The notes below the pieces were generated by a model, which ran no database searches, was not told the DNA's origin, and was given only the letters and a program-made list of their open reading frames with translations. 64,000 bases of DNA from Leeuwenhoekiella blandensis MED217 (GTDB taxonomy: Bacteria; Bacteroidota; Bacteroidia; Flavobacteriales; Flavobacteriaceae). The stretch lies in NCBI RefSeq assembly GCF_000152985.1, contig NZ_CH672395.1:163749-227748 (forward strand). Reading direction: 5' to 3'. The translations under genes were made by a program, and so were the position numbers. The stretch's first letter is position 1. Each line of letters opens with the position of its first letter. Shown piece by piece: positions 50,022 to 58,324 of the stretch.

Positions 50022-50029
50022 TACCTTTG
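50022..50029 (+). promoter_or_regulatory. Flavin reductase -7 promoter element, implying a leaderless start
   Basis: TACCTTTG fits TAnnTTTG; its final G lies 5 bp before the A of the ATG at 50034. This is the same spacing as at bioF. Confidence 0.5.
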
Positions 50030-50033
50030 CCAA

Positions 50034-50915
50034 ATGAGCACCGAAACACTTTCTATAGACCCTAAAACTTCAGAGAATGCCAGGATTTATGGCCTTTTAT
50101 CTGCTGCTGTGGGGCCGCGTCCTATTGCTTTTGCAAGTACTTTAGATGCTGAAGGCAAACCCAATCTGGCGCCGTATAGTTTTTTTAATGTGTTCAGTTC
50201 AAATCCGCCTATTGTTGTGTTTTCGCCTGTGCGTAGGGGGAGAGACAATACCACAAAGCATACGTTAGATAATATTCTTGCGACCAGAGAAGTTGTGATC
50301 AATATGGTGAATTATGCGATGGTGCAGCAAATGTCTCTGGCAAGTACAGAATATGAAGCCGGCGTAGATGAGTTTATCAAAGCAGGTTTTAGCAAAGCGC
50401 ATTCAGAAGCGGTGAAACCTTTTCGCGTGAAAGAAGCTCCGGTACAATTAGAATGTAAGGTAAATGAGGTTGTCGCTTTGGGAACCGAAGGAGGCTCCGG
50501 GAATCTTGTCGTTTGCGAGGTGCTCAGAATTCATATCAAAAAGGAGGTGTTGACCGAAGCAGAAACAATCGATGAGCATAAAATCGATCTTGTAGCGCGT
50601 ATGGGAGGTAATTGGTACACGCGTGCTATAGACGGCATGTTTGAAGTGCCCAAGCCGTTGCGCAATCTTGGGGTTGGTGTAGATGCGTTGCCGGAAGCGG
50701 TACGATTGAGTACTGTGCTTAGCGGAAACGATCTGGGAAGATTGGGCAATATCGCAGCTTTACCGGATGCCGAAGCTGTAAAGGTATTTTTAGCTGAAAA
50801 TCAAGACTTGAAAGAAGTGGTAAACTCAGGTGATCAGGAACGCTTGCATCAAGCAATTAAAGAATTAGTAAATCAAGATAGAACGGGCGATGCCTGGAAA
50901 TTAATTTTAGCCTAA
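50034..50915 (+). CDS. Flavin reductase-family protein
   Basis: A 293-residue FMN-binding split-barrel protein. The N-terminal 200 residues hold the family's motifs GPRPIAFASTLDAEG, NLAPYSFFNVFSSNPP and NVVINM-like strands (REVVINMVN), which shape the flavin site. The last 80 residues are a helical extension (LGNIAALPDAEAVKVFLAEN) of unknown role. It probably reduces flavin with NAD(P)H. It is followed at 36 bp by DUF3127 in the same direction. There is almost no leader. Confidence 0.88.
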   Translation: MSTETLSIDPKTSENARIYGLLSAAVGPRPIAFASTLDAEGKPNLAPYSFFNVFSSNPPIVVFSPVRRGRDNTTKHTLDNILATREVVINMVNYAMVQQMSLASTEYEAGVDEFIKAGFSKAHSEAVKPFRVKEAPVQLECKVNEVVALGTEGGSGNLVVCEVLRIHIKKEVLTEAETIDEHKIDLVARMGGNWYTRAIDGMFEVPKPLRNLGVGVDALPEAVRLSTVLSGNDLGRLGNIAALPDAEAVKVFLAENQDLKEVVNSGDQERLHQAIKELVNQDRTGDAWKLILA

Positions 50916-50951
50916 TTTTAAAAGGCTTATCATATAAACAAAACAACAGAA

Positions 50952-51329
50952 ATGGAAGTACAGGGAAAAATTAAATTGATTGGAGACGTACAAACCTTTG
51001 GGAACAATGGTTTTAGAAAGCGCGAAGTTGTTGTAACTACCGAAGAACAATACCCACAGCCTATAATGGTTGAATTTGTACAGGACAAGACCGACTTGTT
51101 GAACAACTTTAACATTGGGCAAAATGTAAAAATAAGCATCAATCTTAGAGGTCGCGAGTGGGTGAATCCTCAAGGAGAGACCAAATATTTTAATAGCATA
51201 CAAGGTTGGAGAATCGAAAGTCTTGAAAGCGCAGCACCATCTGCAGGAATGCCACCGGTACCACCAGCAGACCAGTTTGAGCCGGCTTCAGATTTTGATG
51301 ATGACGATCACGACGATTTGCCTTTCTAA
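50952..51329 (+). CDS. DUF3127 OB-fold protein with SSB-like acidic tip
   Basis: A 125-residue protein; residues 1-95 are a DUF3127 domain (VQGKIKLIGDVQTFGNNGFRKREVVV, where GDVQTFG and FRKREVVV are typical), predicted as an OB-like beta barrel, ending NSIQGWRIE. A Pro/Ala-rich linker (about 96-112) leads to an acidic tip ending DDDDHDDLPF. SSB at 14506 ends DDDEDDLPF. The common tip suggests a DNA-binding protein that uses the SSB interaction surface (inference). The DUF is otherwise uncharacterised. Confidence 0.85.
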   Translation: MEVQGKIKLIGDVQTFGNNGFRKREVVVTTEEQYPQPIMVEFVQDKTDLLNNFNIGQNVKISINLRGREWVNPQGETKYFNSIQGWRIESLESAAPSAGMPPVPPADQFEPASDFDDDDHDDLPF

Positions 51330-51351
51330 AAAGTGCGTTAAACTAGAATAA

Positions 51352-51384
51352 AACCCCCGATACTTTTAGTAAGTTTCGGGGGTT
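51352..51384 (+). terminator. Terminator after the DUF3127 gene
   Basis: A 9-bp perfect stem AACCCCCGA / TCGGGGGTT around a 15-nt loop, then TTCATTTT. Confidence 0.75.
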
Positions 51385-51404
51385 CTTCATTTTATTTAAT
51401 AATC

Positions 51405-51433
51405 GAGGTTTAATGCTCCAAGGCTAGTTTACT
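51405..51433 (+). repeat. Dispersed intergenic repeat, copy F (truncated)
   Basis: GAGGTTTAATGCTCCAAGG then CTAGTTTACT, lacking the TTGGCGCC start and part of the centre. Confidence 0.5.
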
Positions 51434-51441
51434 GCATAAAA

Positions 51442-51466
51442 AAAAGCTCTTGGTACAAGAGCTTTT
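51442..51466. terminator. Second terminator-like hairpin upstream of aat
   Basis: An 11-bp perfect stem AAAAGCTCTTG / CAAGAGCTTTT, loop GTA. It lies after the DUF3127 terminator and repeat copy F. Confidence 0.6.
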
Positions 51467-51602
51467 AATTGGTTTTAGGTTAACCTATTCTTAAACTAAA
51501 AAAGCAATGATGAACAAAATTTTTAAATAGGTTATTATAAATTTCGGTAAAAAATCGGAATTAATCAAAATTTTGTATTCATTTTTATCAAAATCATAAA
51601 GT

Positions 51603-52241
51603 ATCATATTCATTAACTCCAATCAGCCGTTTCCTGATTACCGCTTTGCAGATGAAGACGGGTTGCTTGCTGTGGGGGCAGACCTAAGTTCGGCACGACT
51701 CGTTGACGCCTATTCTAAAGGGATATTCCCGTGGTATAATGATGGCCAACCGGTTTTATGGTGGTCGCCCGACCCCAGAATGGTTTTGATTCCTCAGGAA
51801 ATTCATATTTCAAAATCAATGCGTAAAGTGCTGCGTGAAGCAGCATTTAAGGTGACGTATAACACCCGTTTTCTTGATGTGATCTTAAATTGCAAACGGA
51901 TTGAGCGCGAGGGACAGCATGGCACCTGGATCACAAACGATATGGTTGAAGCTTATTTAAATCTTCATAAATTAGGTTATGCCCAGTCTGTAGAGGTGTG
52001 GCAAGATGAGGAGCTCGTAGGTGGTTTGTACGGTGTAAATTTAAAAGACAAGCAGGTTTTTTGTGGCGAAAGCATGTTTTCAAAAGTGAGTAATGCCAGT
52101 AAAGTGGCGTTTATTTCTTTGGCTCAAAAACTTACGCAACAGGATTACAAGCTTATCGACTGCCAAGTGTATACCGCTCATCTTGAAAGTTTGGGGGCTA
52201 AAGAAATCTCAAGAGAAGAATTTCTGTCTTACTTAGGCTAG
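51603..52241 (+). CDS. aat: Leucyl/phenylalanyl-tRNA-protein transferase
   Basis: Adds Leu or Phe from tRNA to N-terminal Arg/Lys of proteins (N-end rule). Motifs are LLAVGADLSSARLVDAYSKG, FPWYNDGQPVLWWSPDPRMVL (FPWY and WWSPDPR diagnostic), and GGLYGVNL. The frame remains open back to 51600, and the upstream codons (IIFINSNQPFPDYRFADEDG) continue the family's conserved N-terminus, yet contain no ATG, GTG or TTG before 51663. Translation probably starts at an ATC or ATA near 51603-51606; a start at TTG 51663 would remove conserved residues. Confidence 0.88.
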   Translation: MIFINSNQPFPDYRFADEDGLLAVGADLSSARLVDAYSKGIFPWYNDGQPVLWWSPDPRMVLIPQEIHISKSMRKVLREAAFKVTYNTRFLDVILNCKRIEREGQHGTWITNDMVEAYLNLHKLGYAQSVEVWQDEELVGGLYGVNLKDKQVFCGESMFSKVSNASKVAFISLAQKLTQQDYKLIDCQVYTAHLESLGAKEISREEFLSYLG

Positions 52242-52300
52242 TTTTTATTCGATTCTAAAAGCTGGCGTGCTCAAACTAAGCATAACTTTCTCCTAATCGC

Positions 52301-52885
52301 TCAAGGTTTTACCCCGAGGCTTTTAACTTCAGCATATCTAAAACAATCTACCTCGTGATCGTTAACCATTCCGGTCGCTTGCATATGCGCATAGACTACC
52401 GTCGAACCGGTAAATTTAAAACCACGTTTTTTTAGGTCTTTTGATAGCGCGTCACTTATTGCTGTAGTTGCCGGAGCTTCTTTGTAAATTTTCACCGAAT
52501 TCTGAACAGGCTTATGGTTGACAAAACTCCAGATGTATTTTGAAAAACTACCAAATTCTTCCTGAATTTCTATAAAAGCCTGTGCATTGCTAACGGTAGC
52601 TTTTACCTTTAATTTATTTCTGATGATTCCGGGGTTTTGAAGCAGCGCTTCCAGTTTGGCTTCAGAATAACACGCTATCTTTTTATAGTCAAAGTCATCA
52701 AGTGCTTCGCGGAAGTTTTCGCGCTTGCGCAAAATCGTGATCCAACTTAAACCCGCCTGAAAAGTTTCTAAAATCAAAAACTCAAAAATCGTTTGATCGT
52801 CATAAACAGGAACGCCCCATTCTTGATCGTGGTACGCCTCATAAAGCGGGTCGCCCACACACCAGCCACATCTTTGTTTTGTCAT
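52301..52885 (-). CDS. tag: DNA-3-methyladenine glycosylase I
   Basis: A 194-residue repair enzyme. It begins with RCGWCVGDPLYEAYHDQEWG (Cys and His of the zinc site plus the recognition Trp), keeps FEFLILETFQAGLSWITIL, and ends with VNDHEVDCF, supplying the second His/Cys pair. Length is normal. It is a single gene, divergent from the thioredoxin-like gene. Repeat copy G lies 8 bp upstream of its start. Confidence 0.95.
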   Translation of the reverse strand: MTKQRCGWCVGDPLYEAYHDQEWGVPVYDDQTIFEFLILETFQAGLSWITILRKRENFREALDDFDYKKIACYSEAKLEALLQNPGIIRNKLKVKATVSNAQAFIEIQEEFGSFSKYIWSFVNHKPVQNSVKIYKEAPATTAISDALSKDLKKRGFKFTGSTVVYAHMQATGMVNDHEVDCFRYAEVKSLGVKP

Positions 52886-52893
52886 AATTCAAA

Positions 52894-52945
52894 GTAAATT
52901 ACTTCAGGGCGAGCCTTGGAGTATTAATCCCTTTGGCGGCGCCAA
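52894..52945 (-). repeat. Dispersed intergenic repeat, copy G (full length, minus strand)
   Basis: On the minus strand it reads TTGGCGCCGCCAAAGGG, ATTAATACTCC, AAGGCTCGCC, CTGAAGTAATTTAC. It is the best preserved copy; TTGGCG-C-CGCCAA is a clear inverted repeat at its start. Confidence 0.8.
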
Positions 52946-53029
52946 TTAAAAATTAAAGGTATACATTTTTAAAACGCATCAAAGCACTTTGGATTGTAAG
53001 TTGGTTTATAAAAAACCGACTTTTGTTCT

Positions 53030-53668
53030 ATGACTATTACAACCTTAGAACGACAAGAATTGGTGACCGAAGCGCTTAAGAATGCATTAACCTATGCAGA
53101 TTATCGCTTACTGGTTGCAAAGCACGCCGAAGCTTTTACAAGTACGGGACATACACAAACCGAAGCCTTATCAAATTATACGGTACTCAATGACCGCCGG
53201 ATGAAGCGCTGGGATAAAACGCTCAAGTTTACGCAGGAGCAGGAGGAAGCTTTAAAAGCCTACACAAAGCCGGTAAACTGGTTAGTACTTACCGAAAGTT
53301 GGTGTGGCGACGCTCCCGCAGCCGTTGCGGTGATGCATAAAATGGCACAACTTCAGCCTGCGATCAATTTTAATCTGGTATTGCGTGATGATCACCCGCA
53401 ATTGATGGACGCGTTTTTGACCAATGGCGGAAAAGCAATTCCTAAGTTGATCGTTCAGGATCCTGAGAATAATGCGGTGGTAACAAGTTGGGGTTCACGC
53501 TCCAAAGCCGCGCAACAACTCGTCACAGATTTTAAAGCAGAAAACGAAGCGATAACGCCAGAGTTTATCAATACGCTCCAGAAATGGTATAACGATAACA
53601 AAGGGCAGGCGATAGTTGAAGAATTGCTTGAGATCTTAAAAGCCTTTAACCTTGAAACTCAAAACTGA
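53030..53668 (+). CDS. Thioredoxin-like protein with a single active-site cysteine
   Basis: A 212-residue cytosolic protein. A helical N-terminal half is followed by a thioredoxin-fold strand LVLTESWCGDAPAAV (about residues 86-100): the CxxC position reads C-G-D-A, so only the first cysteine remains. The cis-Pro loop GGKAIPKLIV is present. Such proteins are widespread in Bacteroidota; with one cysteine it may act in bacilliredoxin-like or binding roles rather than disulfide exchange (inference). Its 3' end overlaps the next gene, on the other strand, by 23 bp. Confidence 0.8.
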   Translation: MTITTLERQELVTEALKNALTYADYRLLVAKHAEAFTSTGHTQTEALSNYTVLNDRRMKRWDKTLKFTQEQEEALKAYTKPVNWLVLTESWCGDAPAAVAVMHKMAQLQPAINFNLVLRDDHPQLMDAFLTNGGKAIPKLIVQDPENNAVVTSWGSRSKAAQQLVTDFKAENEAITPEFINTLQKWYNDNKGQAIVEELLEILKAFNLETQN

Positions 53669-54380
53669 TCGAACCTAGTTGCGATTCTCGCTTACTGGAG
53701 TTAAAAATCGCTTGTTTAGCATATTCTAAGGCTTGATCTACAAGACAGCCGTTTGAAGTGCTCGACGCATTTTTATTAAAGGTAACTTTAGAAACGCCGC
53801 CTGCGCCACTCACTTGAATGTTAATGACCACGCGTCCTGTTGCATCACAGGTATAAACGGGATTAGGGATTTGGATGGCGTTTCGGTCTTTGAGTTGATA
53901 GTTTACTGTACTGCGACGATTGCTAGACGTGTTTACTTTTGAGACTTCTTCTGTGTTTTCTGAAGTGCCGGCAGATTGTTGTGCCGCGCGTTTTTGACGC
54001 AAGAGTGCAATACGCTCTCTGTAATCGGGAAAGGCTTCCTCATCACCATCAGAATCCTCTGAGGGATCTGCGGTTTCGGTATCGCTTTTTAAGGCGTTGT
54101 CGCGTTCATCTTGTTGGCTGAAGAAACGATTGGCTTCGCGTACCAATCTACTGCTGCTTTGTGCTTGATTGGTGATTTGCTGTGTTTGTAACACTTCTTC
54201 TTCGGTCTGCTCCAAAAGTTCTTCCTCAATAACTTCTTCTTCAATGATAGGAATCGGAATAAATTCTTCTACTTGTGAAGTGTCATAAGGTTTGATGGTA
54301 AAAAACAAAAAGATAACTGCAAGAATACTGGCACCGCTAAAGGTGATCAACATCGCTTTATCTTCAGGTGAAAGTTTCAT
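53646..54380 (-). CDS. TonB-like energy transducer with an acidic spacer
   Basis: A 244-residue protein with one N-terminal membrane helix (about residues 10-28), a roughly 130-residue Glu/Gln/Ser-rich spacer instead of the usual Pro/Lys-rich one, and a C-terminal domain (about 165-244; NPVYTCDATGRVVINIQVSGAG, then SLGSISFEFQG-like end) that follows the TonB C-terminal fold. Two Cys (TCDA, NGCLVD) may form a disulfide. It could energise an outer-membrane receptor, but no exbBD is adjacent. It follows truB at 61 bp. Confidence 0.68.
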   Translation of the reverse strand: MKLSPEDKAMLITFSGASILAVIFLFFTIKPYDTSQVEEFIPIPIIEEEVIEEELLEQTEEEVLQTQQITNQAQSSSRLVREANRFFSQQDERDNALKSDTETADPSEDSDGDEEAFPDYRERIALLRQKRAAQQSAGTSENTEEVSKVNTSSNRRSTVNYQLKDRNAIQIPNPVYTCDATGRVVINIQVSGAGGVSKVTFNKNASSTSNGCLVDQALEYAKQAIFNSSKRESQLGSISFEFQG

Positions 54381-54441
54381 CAGTATAAAAATACAAAAAC
54401 GCCGAATGCGTGGTTGTTAAACAAAACGGAAGAGCTGTTAA

Positions 54442-55155
54442 CTAATTGTTTGAAGCTTCAGCTTGTTGTAAAGCAGCTTCAAATGCCTCTAACGAAGTGG
54501 CATCTATCACATCAAAATCTCCAATTTTTGTTCTGCGCAAAGCGGAAAGATGCCCGCCGCTATTTAATGCTTTTCCAAAATCGTGAGCTAGAGATCTTAT
54601 GTAAGTGCCTTTACTGCAACGCACCCTAAAATCAACCTCAGGAAGTTCGATTCTTGTGATCTCAAAGGCTGAAACTTCAACTGTTCTGCTGGGAATTTCA
54701 ACTTTCTCACCCGCGCGCGCAAACTCGTACAAACGCTTTCCGTCTTTCTTCAATGCGGAAAAAACCGGCGGTTGCTGCTGTATGCTTCCTGTAAATTGAG
54801 CAGTAGTTTTTTTTATGAGTTCGTCATTCAAATGAGCTGTAGGGAAAGTTTGATCAATCTCCGTTTCCAGGTCATAAGAAGGTGTAGTAGCACCTAACAC
54901 GATGGTGCCTGTATATTCTTTCTCTTGCCCCATAAATTCTTCAATACGCTTGGTGAATTTACCGGTGCAGATGATAAGCAGGCCCGTAGCTAAGGGGTCT
55001 AAAGTACCCGCGTGACCCACCTTAATTTTTTTGATTTTATAGGTCTTGCGTATCAACCAACGCACTTTGTTTACCAGTTGGAATGAGGTCCAATTGAGCG
55101 GCTTGTCAAAAAGTAAAACCTGACCTTCTTTAAAATATTCTTCGGTAAACTGCAT
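54442..55155 (-). CDS. truB: tRNA pseudouridine(55) synthase
   Basis: A 237-residue enzyme that makes pseudouridine 55 in the T-loop of tRNA. Catalytic Asp lies in GHAGTLDPLATGLL (about residue 55); QQPPVFSALKKDGKRLYEFAR and CSKGTYIRSLAHDFG are the other family motifs. It lacks a PUA domain, usual for short TruB. It ends the conserved ftsX-DUF3098-uppP-truB operon. Confidence 0.95.
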   Translation of the reverse strand: MQFTEEYFKEGQVLLFDKPLNWTSFQLVNKVRWLIRKTYKIKKIKVGHAGTLDPLATGLLIICTGKFTKRIEEFMGQEKEYTGTIVLGATTPSYDLETEIDQTFPTAHLNDELIKKTTAQFTGSIQQQPPVFSALKKDGKRLYEFARAGEKVEIPSRTVEVSAFEITRIELPEVDFRVRCSKGTYIRSLAHDFGKALNSGGHLSALRRTKIGDFDVIDATSLEAFEAALQQAEASNN

Positions 55156-55179
55156 AATGTGTTTTTGTAATGCTTCGGT

Positions 55180-55977
55180 TTACAGGTTGTAATACCCAAA
55201 ACTTACGGCGATGATACCTACGATAAGGCAATAGATGGCAAACCAAGAAAGTTTACTCTTTTTAACCAATTTGATCATCCAGGTACAAGCGATAAGTCCG
55301 CTGATGAATGCAGCAACAAAACCTATAGAAAGTGCTGTGAAATTACCAGATTCGGTTGTGATCTCACCGCTAAGCAGGTCTTTTGCGATCTTTCCGAATA
55401 TAAGGGGAACCACCATCAAAAACGAAAAACGTGCGGCTTTACTTTTGTCATTTCCTAATAAAACCGAAGTCGAGATGGTTGCACCACTTCTGGAAATCCC
55501 GGGTAGCATGGCAATGGCTTGCGCGATACCAATTGTAAAAGCGTTGCTATAACTTACCGGCTTTTGGGTGTCTTTAGCCTTATCTGCCAGCCATAGTAAA
55601 AGTGCGGTAATGATAAGCATCATTCCTACCAGCAGAATGTTTCCGCCAAAAAGACTTTCTAATTGTTCTTCAAAAAATAAACCGATGATCACAGCAGGAA
55701 TCATAGAGATGATGATTTTTACAGAAAACTGCATTTCATCATTCCATTTAAACTGAAACAAGCCTTTGAGAATGTCAAAAATATCCTTTCTAAAAACTAC
55801 GATCGTACTCAAAGCGGTTGCAAAATGCAAAACCACAGTAAAGAGTAAGCTTTCTTCAGGCAGGGTGCTGTCGCCCAAAATAGCTTTTCCGAGTTCAAGA
55901 TGACCGCTTGAAGAAACCGGTAAAAATTCGGTAAGGCCTTGAATGATTCCGAGAATTATCGCATCGATTATATCCAT
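55180..55977 (-). CDS. uppP: Undecaprenyl-diphosphate phosphatase
   Basis: A 265-residue, eight-helix membrane enzyme (BacA) that recycles undecaprenyl diphosphate for cell-wall synthesis and confers bacitracin resistance. Both active-site motifs are present: GLTEFLPVSSSGHLEL (residues about 15-30) and LPGISRSGATIS (about 158-169). It lies 24 bp before truB. Confidence 0.96.
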   Translation of the reverse strand: MDIIDAIILGIIQGLTEFLPVSSSGHLELGKAILGDSTLPEESLLFTVVLHFATALSTIVVFRKDIFDILKGLFQFKWNDEMQFSVKIIISMIPAVIIGLFFEEQLESLFGGNILLVGMMLIITALLLWLADKAKDTQKPVSYSNAFTIGIAQAIAMLPGISRSGATISTSVLLGNDKSKAARFSFLMVVPLIFGKIAKDLLSGEITTESGNFTALSIGFVAAFISGLIACTWMIKLVKKSKLSWFAIYCLIVGIIAVSFGYYNL

Positions 55978-55995
55978 TTACTAGATGTAGGTAAG

Positions 55996-56271
55996 TTAGT
56001 TGGTGTTTTTATTCTTATCAGGATTCAGTAAAATCGCATAGACTTCAATACCAAAACCAATCAAAACCAAAGCAGGCGCCAGGCGTATACGTCTCCAGTT
56101 GTAAATTTCCGGATTGAAAACATTAGGATCATCACTACCACCGCCAGACATCAGGATAAAACCAAGTGCGATCACACCAAGTCCTATCAACATCACCTTG
56201 TAGTTTTTCTTCTTAAAAATAAAACTGCTACGGTGCAGTTCGTTTTGCTTTTTTCGTTTTTGTTCTCCCAT
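55996..56271 (-). CDS. DUF3098 small membrane protein
   Basis: A 91-residue protein with a basic N-terminus (RKKQNELHRSSFIFKKKNY) and two membrane helices (about residues 26-45 and 66-82). FIFKKKNYKVMLIGLGVIALGF followed by a GGGSDDPNVFNPEIYNWRRI loop (SDDPNVFNPEIY) matches DUF3098, which in Bacteroidota is encoded between ftsX and uppP. Function is unknown; position suggests a cell-envelope role. Confidence 0.85.
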   Translation of the reverse strand: MGEQKRKKQNELHRSSFIFKKKNYKVMLIGLGVIALGFILMSGGGSDDPNVFNPEIYNWRRIRLAPALVLIGFGIEVYAILLNPDKNKNTN

Positions 56272-56340
56272 GCTAAAAGGGTTAAAAATTATGTTTGGAA
56301 AGAGCTGTTGATCTAAAAGCTCTTATCTAATGTCTCAAGT

Positions 56341-57219
56341 CTAATAATAGAGCTCGTCTGTTCTTAAATTCAAAAAGCGTTGAGTAGCCAAAAACGTGCT
56401 AAACCACGTGATGATCATACTCGCTACAAAAACGCCTACAAATAAAATAGCCAGAATCATAGGGTCTGCCAGCAATTCTAACTCAGGGAAGGTTTGGTTT
56501 AAATAATACAAAACCGCAGCCATTCCTGCGAGTGCGATTACTGCGCCTACCATTCCTAATTTCATACTCAGCCAGATAAACGGGCGGCGAATGAACCCCT
56601 TGGTCGCGCCCACCATTTGCATCGTTTTAATCGTAAAACGCTTAGAATATACCGAAAGACGTATCGCAGAGTTGATGAGCAATACCGCGATGAGCGTAAA
56701 CACACCGCTGATGATCATCACCCACAAACTTATTTTTTTGATGTTATCGTTAAGCAGCGAGATCAAAGGCTGGTCATAATTTACTTCTTCTACAAAGTCT
56801 TTAGCAAGTAAATTATCTGCGATTTCTTTAACCTGAGCCGCATCAACAAAATCGGCTTTGAGATAGACGTCAATGGAATTTTGCAGCGGGTTGTAGCCCA
56901 AAAAGTCCATAAAATTCTCGCCTATTTCTTTGCTGTGTTCTTCGGCAGCTTCTTCTTTAGAAACAAACTGCGTCGACTTGGTGTAATCGGCTAGGGCAAG
57001 TGTTTTTTCCAATTGTTTGATCTCAACATCTTTTGCATCATCCTTTAAATAAATCGTCAATGCGATCTGTTCTTTAAAATGATCGGCAACTTTTTTAGAG
57101 TTGAGCACAAGAAGGCCCAGTAATCCCAATAAGAAAAGTACCAGCGCAATACTTAAAATCACCGAAAAATACGAGGAGATCAGTCTGCGACGTTGAAACT
57201 TTTCAAAGGATGATGCCAT
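56341..57219 (-). CDS. ftsX: Cell division protein FtsX
   Basis: A 292-residue ABC permease with four membrane helices (about 20-42, 168-190, 215-237, 253-275) and an extracytoplasmic domain (about 45-165; LTIYLKDDAK, NPLQNSIDVYLKADFVDAAQ) that activates cell-wall hydrolases. Cytoplasmic MQMVGATKGFIRRPFI is the coupling helix to FtsE, which is not in the window. It heads the ftsX-DUF3098-uppP-truB operon. Confidence 0.93.
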   Translation of the reverse strand: MASSFEKFQRRRLISSYFSVILSIALVLFLLGLLGLLVLNSKKVADHFKEQIALTIYLKDDAKDVEIKQLEKTLALADYTKSTQFVSKEEAAEEHSKEIGENFMDFLGYNPLQNSIDVYLKADFVDAAQVKEIADNLLAKDFVEEVNYDQPLISLLNDNIKKISLWVMIISGVFTLIAVLLINSAIRLSVYSKRFTIKTMQMVGATKGFIRRPFIWLSMKLGMVGAVIALAGMAAVLYYLNQTFPELELLADPMILAILFVGVFVASMIITWFSTFLATQRFLNLRTDELYY

Positions 57220-57391
57220 GCTGCTGCGTAAAATTTAATGCGATTCGTGGACAAAAATACTAAAGTTCGTGCTTCTTAAACGCACGCTTGGCGCATTTTG
57301 TATTTTTATACTGAAGCAATTCGCGCGTTTAGCACCAATACTGGCGTTATCGGTTTAAAATGAAGTGCTTAAACTCTTATTACAAACGTTT

Positions 57392-58315
57392 ATGAATATT
57401 TTAATCTACGGAATAGGTGGCGTTGGAGGCTATTTTGGCGGAAAACTCACCAAAACTAAGAATCACGTGACGTTTATTGCTCGCGGAAAACACCTGGAAG
57501 CGATTCAAAAAAACGGATTAGAAGTCACAAGTTATAAAGGTGATTTTGTAGCTGAACCCGATTTGGCTACTGACGATTTAAACGAAATCCCAACGTCTAA
57601 TCTTGTGATTTTAGGAGTAAAATCGTGGCAGGTTCCCGAGACGATTGAAGCTTTAAAGCCTTATGTGAACGCCGAAACGCTGTTTCTGCCGTTACAAAAC
57701 GGAGCTTCTAATGCTGAAAAAATTCTTGAAGTATTGCCTGATGCTCAGGTTTTGGGTGGTTTATGTAGAATAGTTGCATTTAAAGACGGTCCGGGAAAAA
57801 TAAAGCATCCTACTTTTGAACCCAGCATCACCTTTGGTGAACTCGACGGAAGCCTTTCTGAACGAGCAAAAGAACTTCAAGCATTATTTGAAGAAGCCGG
57901 TTTTACAGCGCATTTGGTTAAAGATATTCAAGTAGAGATCTGGAAGAAATTTCTATTCATTTGTACCATAAGCGGTATTGGTGGTTTGACGCGTGTGCCT
58001 ATGGGTAAAATACGTTCGAGTGCTTATTTATTTAAAATGATGCAAGACACCGCACAGGAGATTTTTAATGTAGCCAAAGCAAAAGGAATTGCACTTACCG
58101 AAAAACATATGAAATCGGTATTTGAGGCGATCCAGAATCAAGGCGCAGAGGTGACTGCTTCTACGCAACGCGATATTATGGAGGGTAAACCCAGCGAACT
58201 CAACAACTTTAACGGCTACATTGTGCGCGAAGGAAAGCGTCTAGGTGTTTCTGTGCCGGTAAACGAGATGATCTTTGAGTGTTTATTGCCAATGGAAAAA
58301 GAGGCAAGATCCTAG
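57392..58315 (+). CDS. panE: 2-dehydropantoate 2-reductase
   Basis: A 307-residue NADPH enzyme of pantothenate synthesis (ketopantoate to pantoate). Rossmann motif GIGGVGGYFGG (residues about 6-16), the catalytic Lys in WKKFLFICTISG (about 180), and Glu/Ser in KPSELNNFNGYIVREG. The ATG at 57392 starts right before the Rossmann strand; the frame is open from 57365. Some PanE-like proteins reduce other keto acids. It ends 6 bp before repeat copy H. Confidence 0.9.
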   Translation: MNILIYGIGGVGGYFGGKLTKTKNHVTFIARGKHLEAIQKNGLEVTSYKGDFVAEPDLATDDLNEIPTSNLVILGVKSWQVPETIEALKPYVNAETLFLPLQNGASNAEKILEVLPDAQVLGGLCRIVAFKDGPGKIKHPTFEPSITFGELDGSLSERAKELQALFEEAGFTAHLVKDIQVEIWKKFLFICTISGIGGLTRVPMGKIRSSAYLFKMMQDTAQEIFNVAKAKGIALTEKHMKSVFEAIQNQGAEVTASTQRDIMEGKPSELNNFNGYIVREGKRLGVSVPVNEMIFECLLPMEKEARS

Positions 58316-58324
58316 AAAACCTCG

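Noticed and set aside
53646..54380. Protein considered as a cell-division or gliding protein
   Set aside because: It has no Gld or Spr motifs; a single N-terminal helix and a TonB-C-like end are the only supported features.
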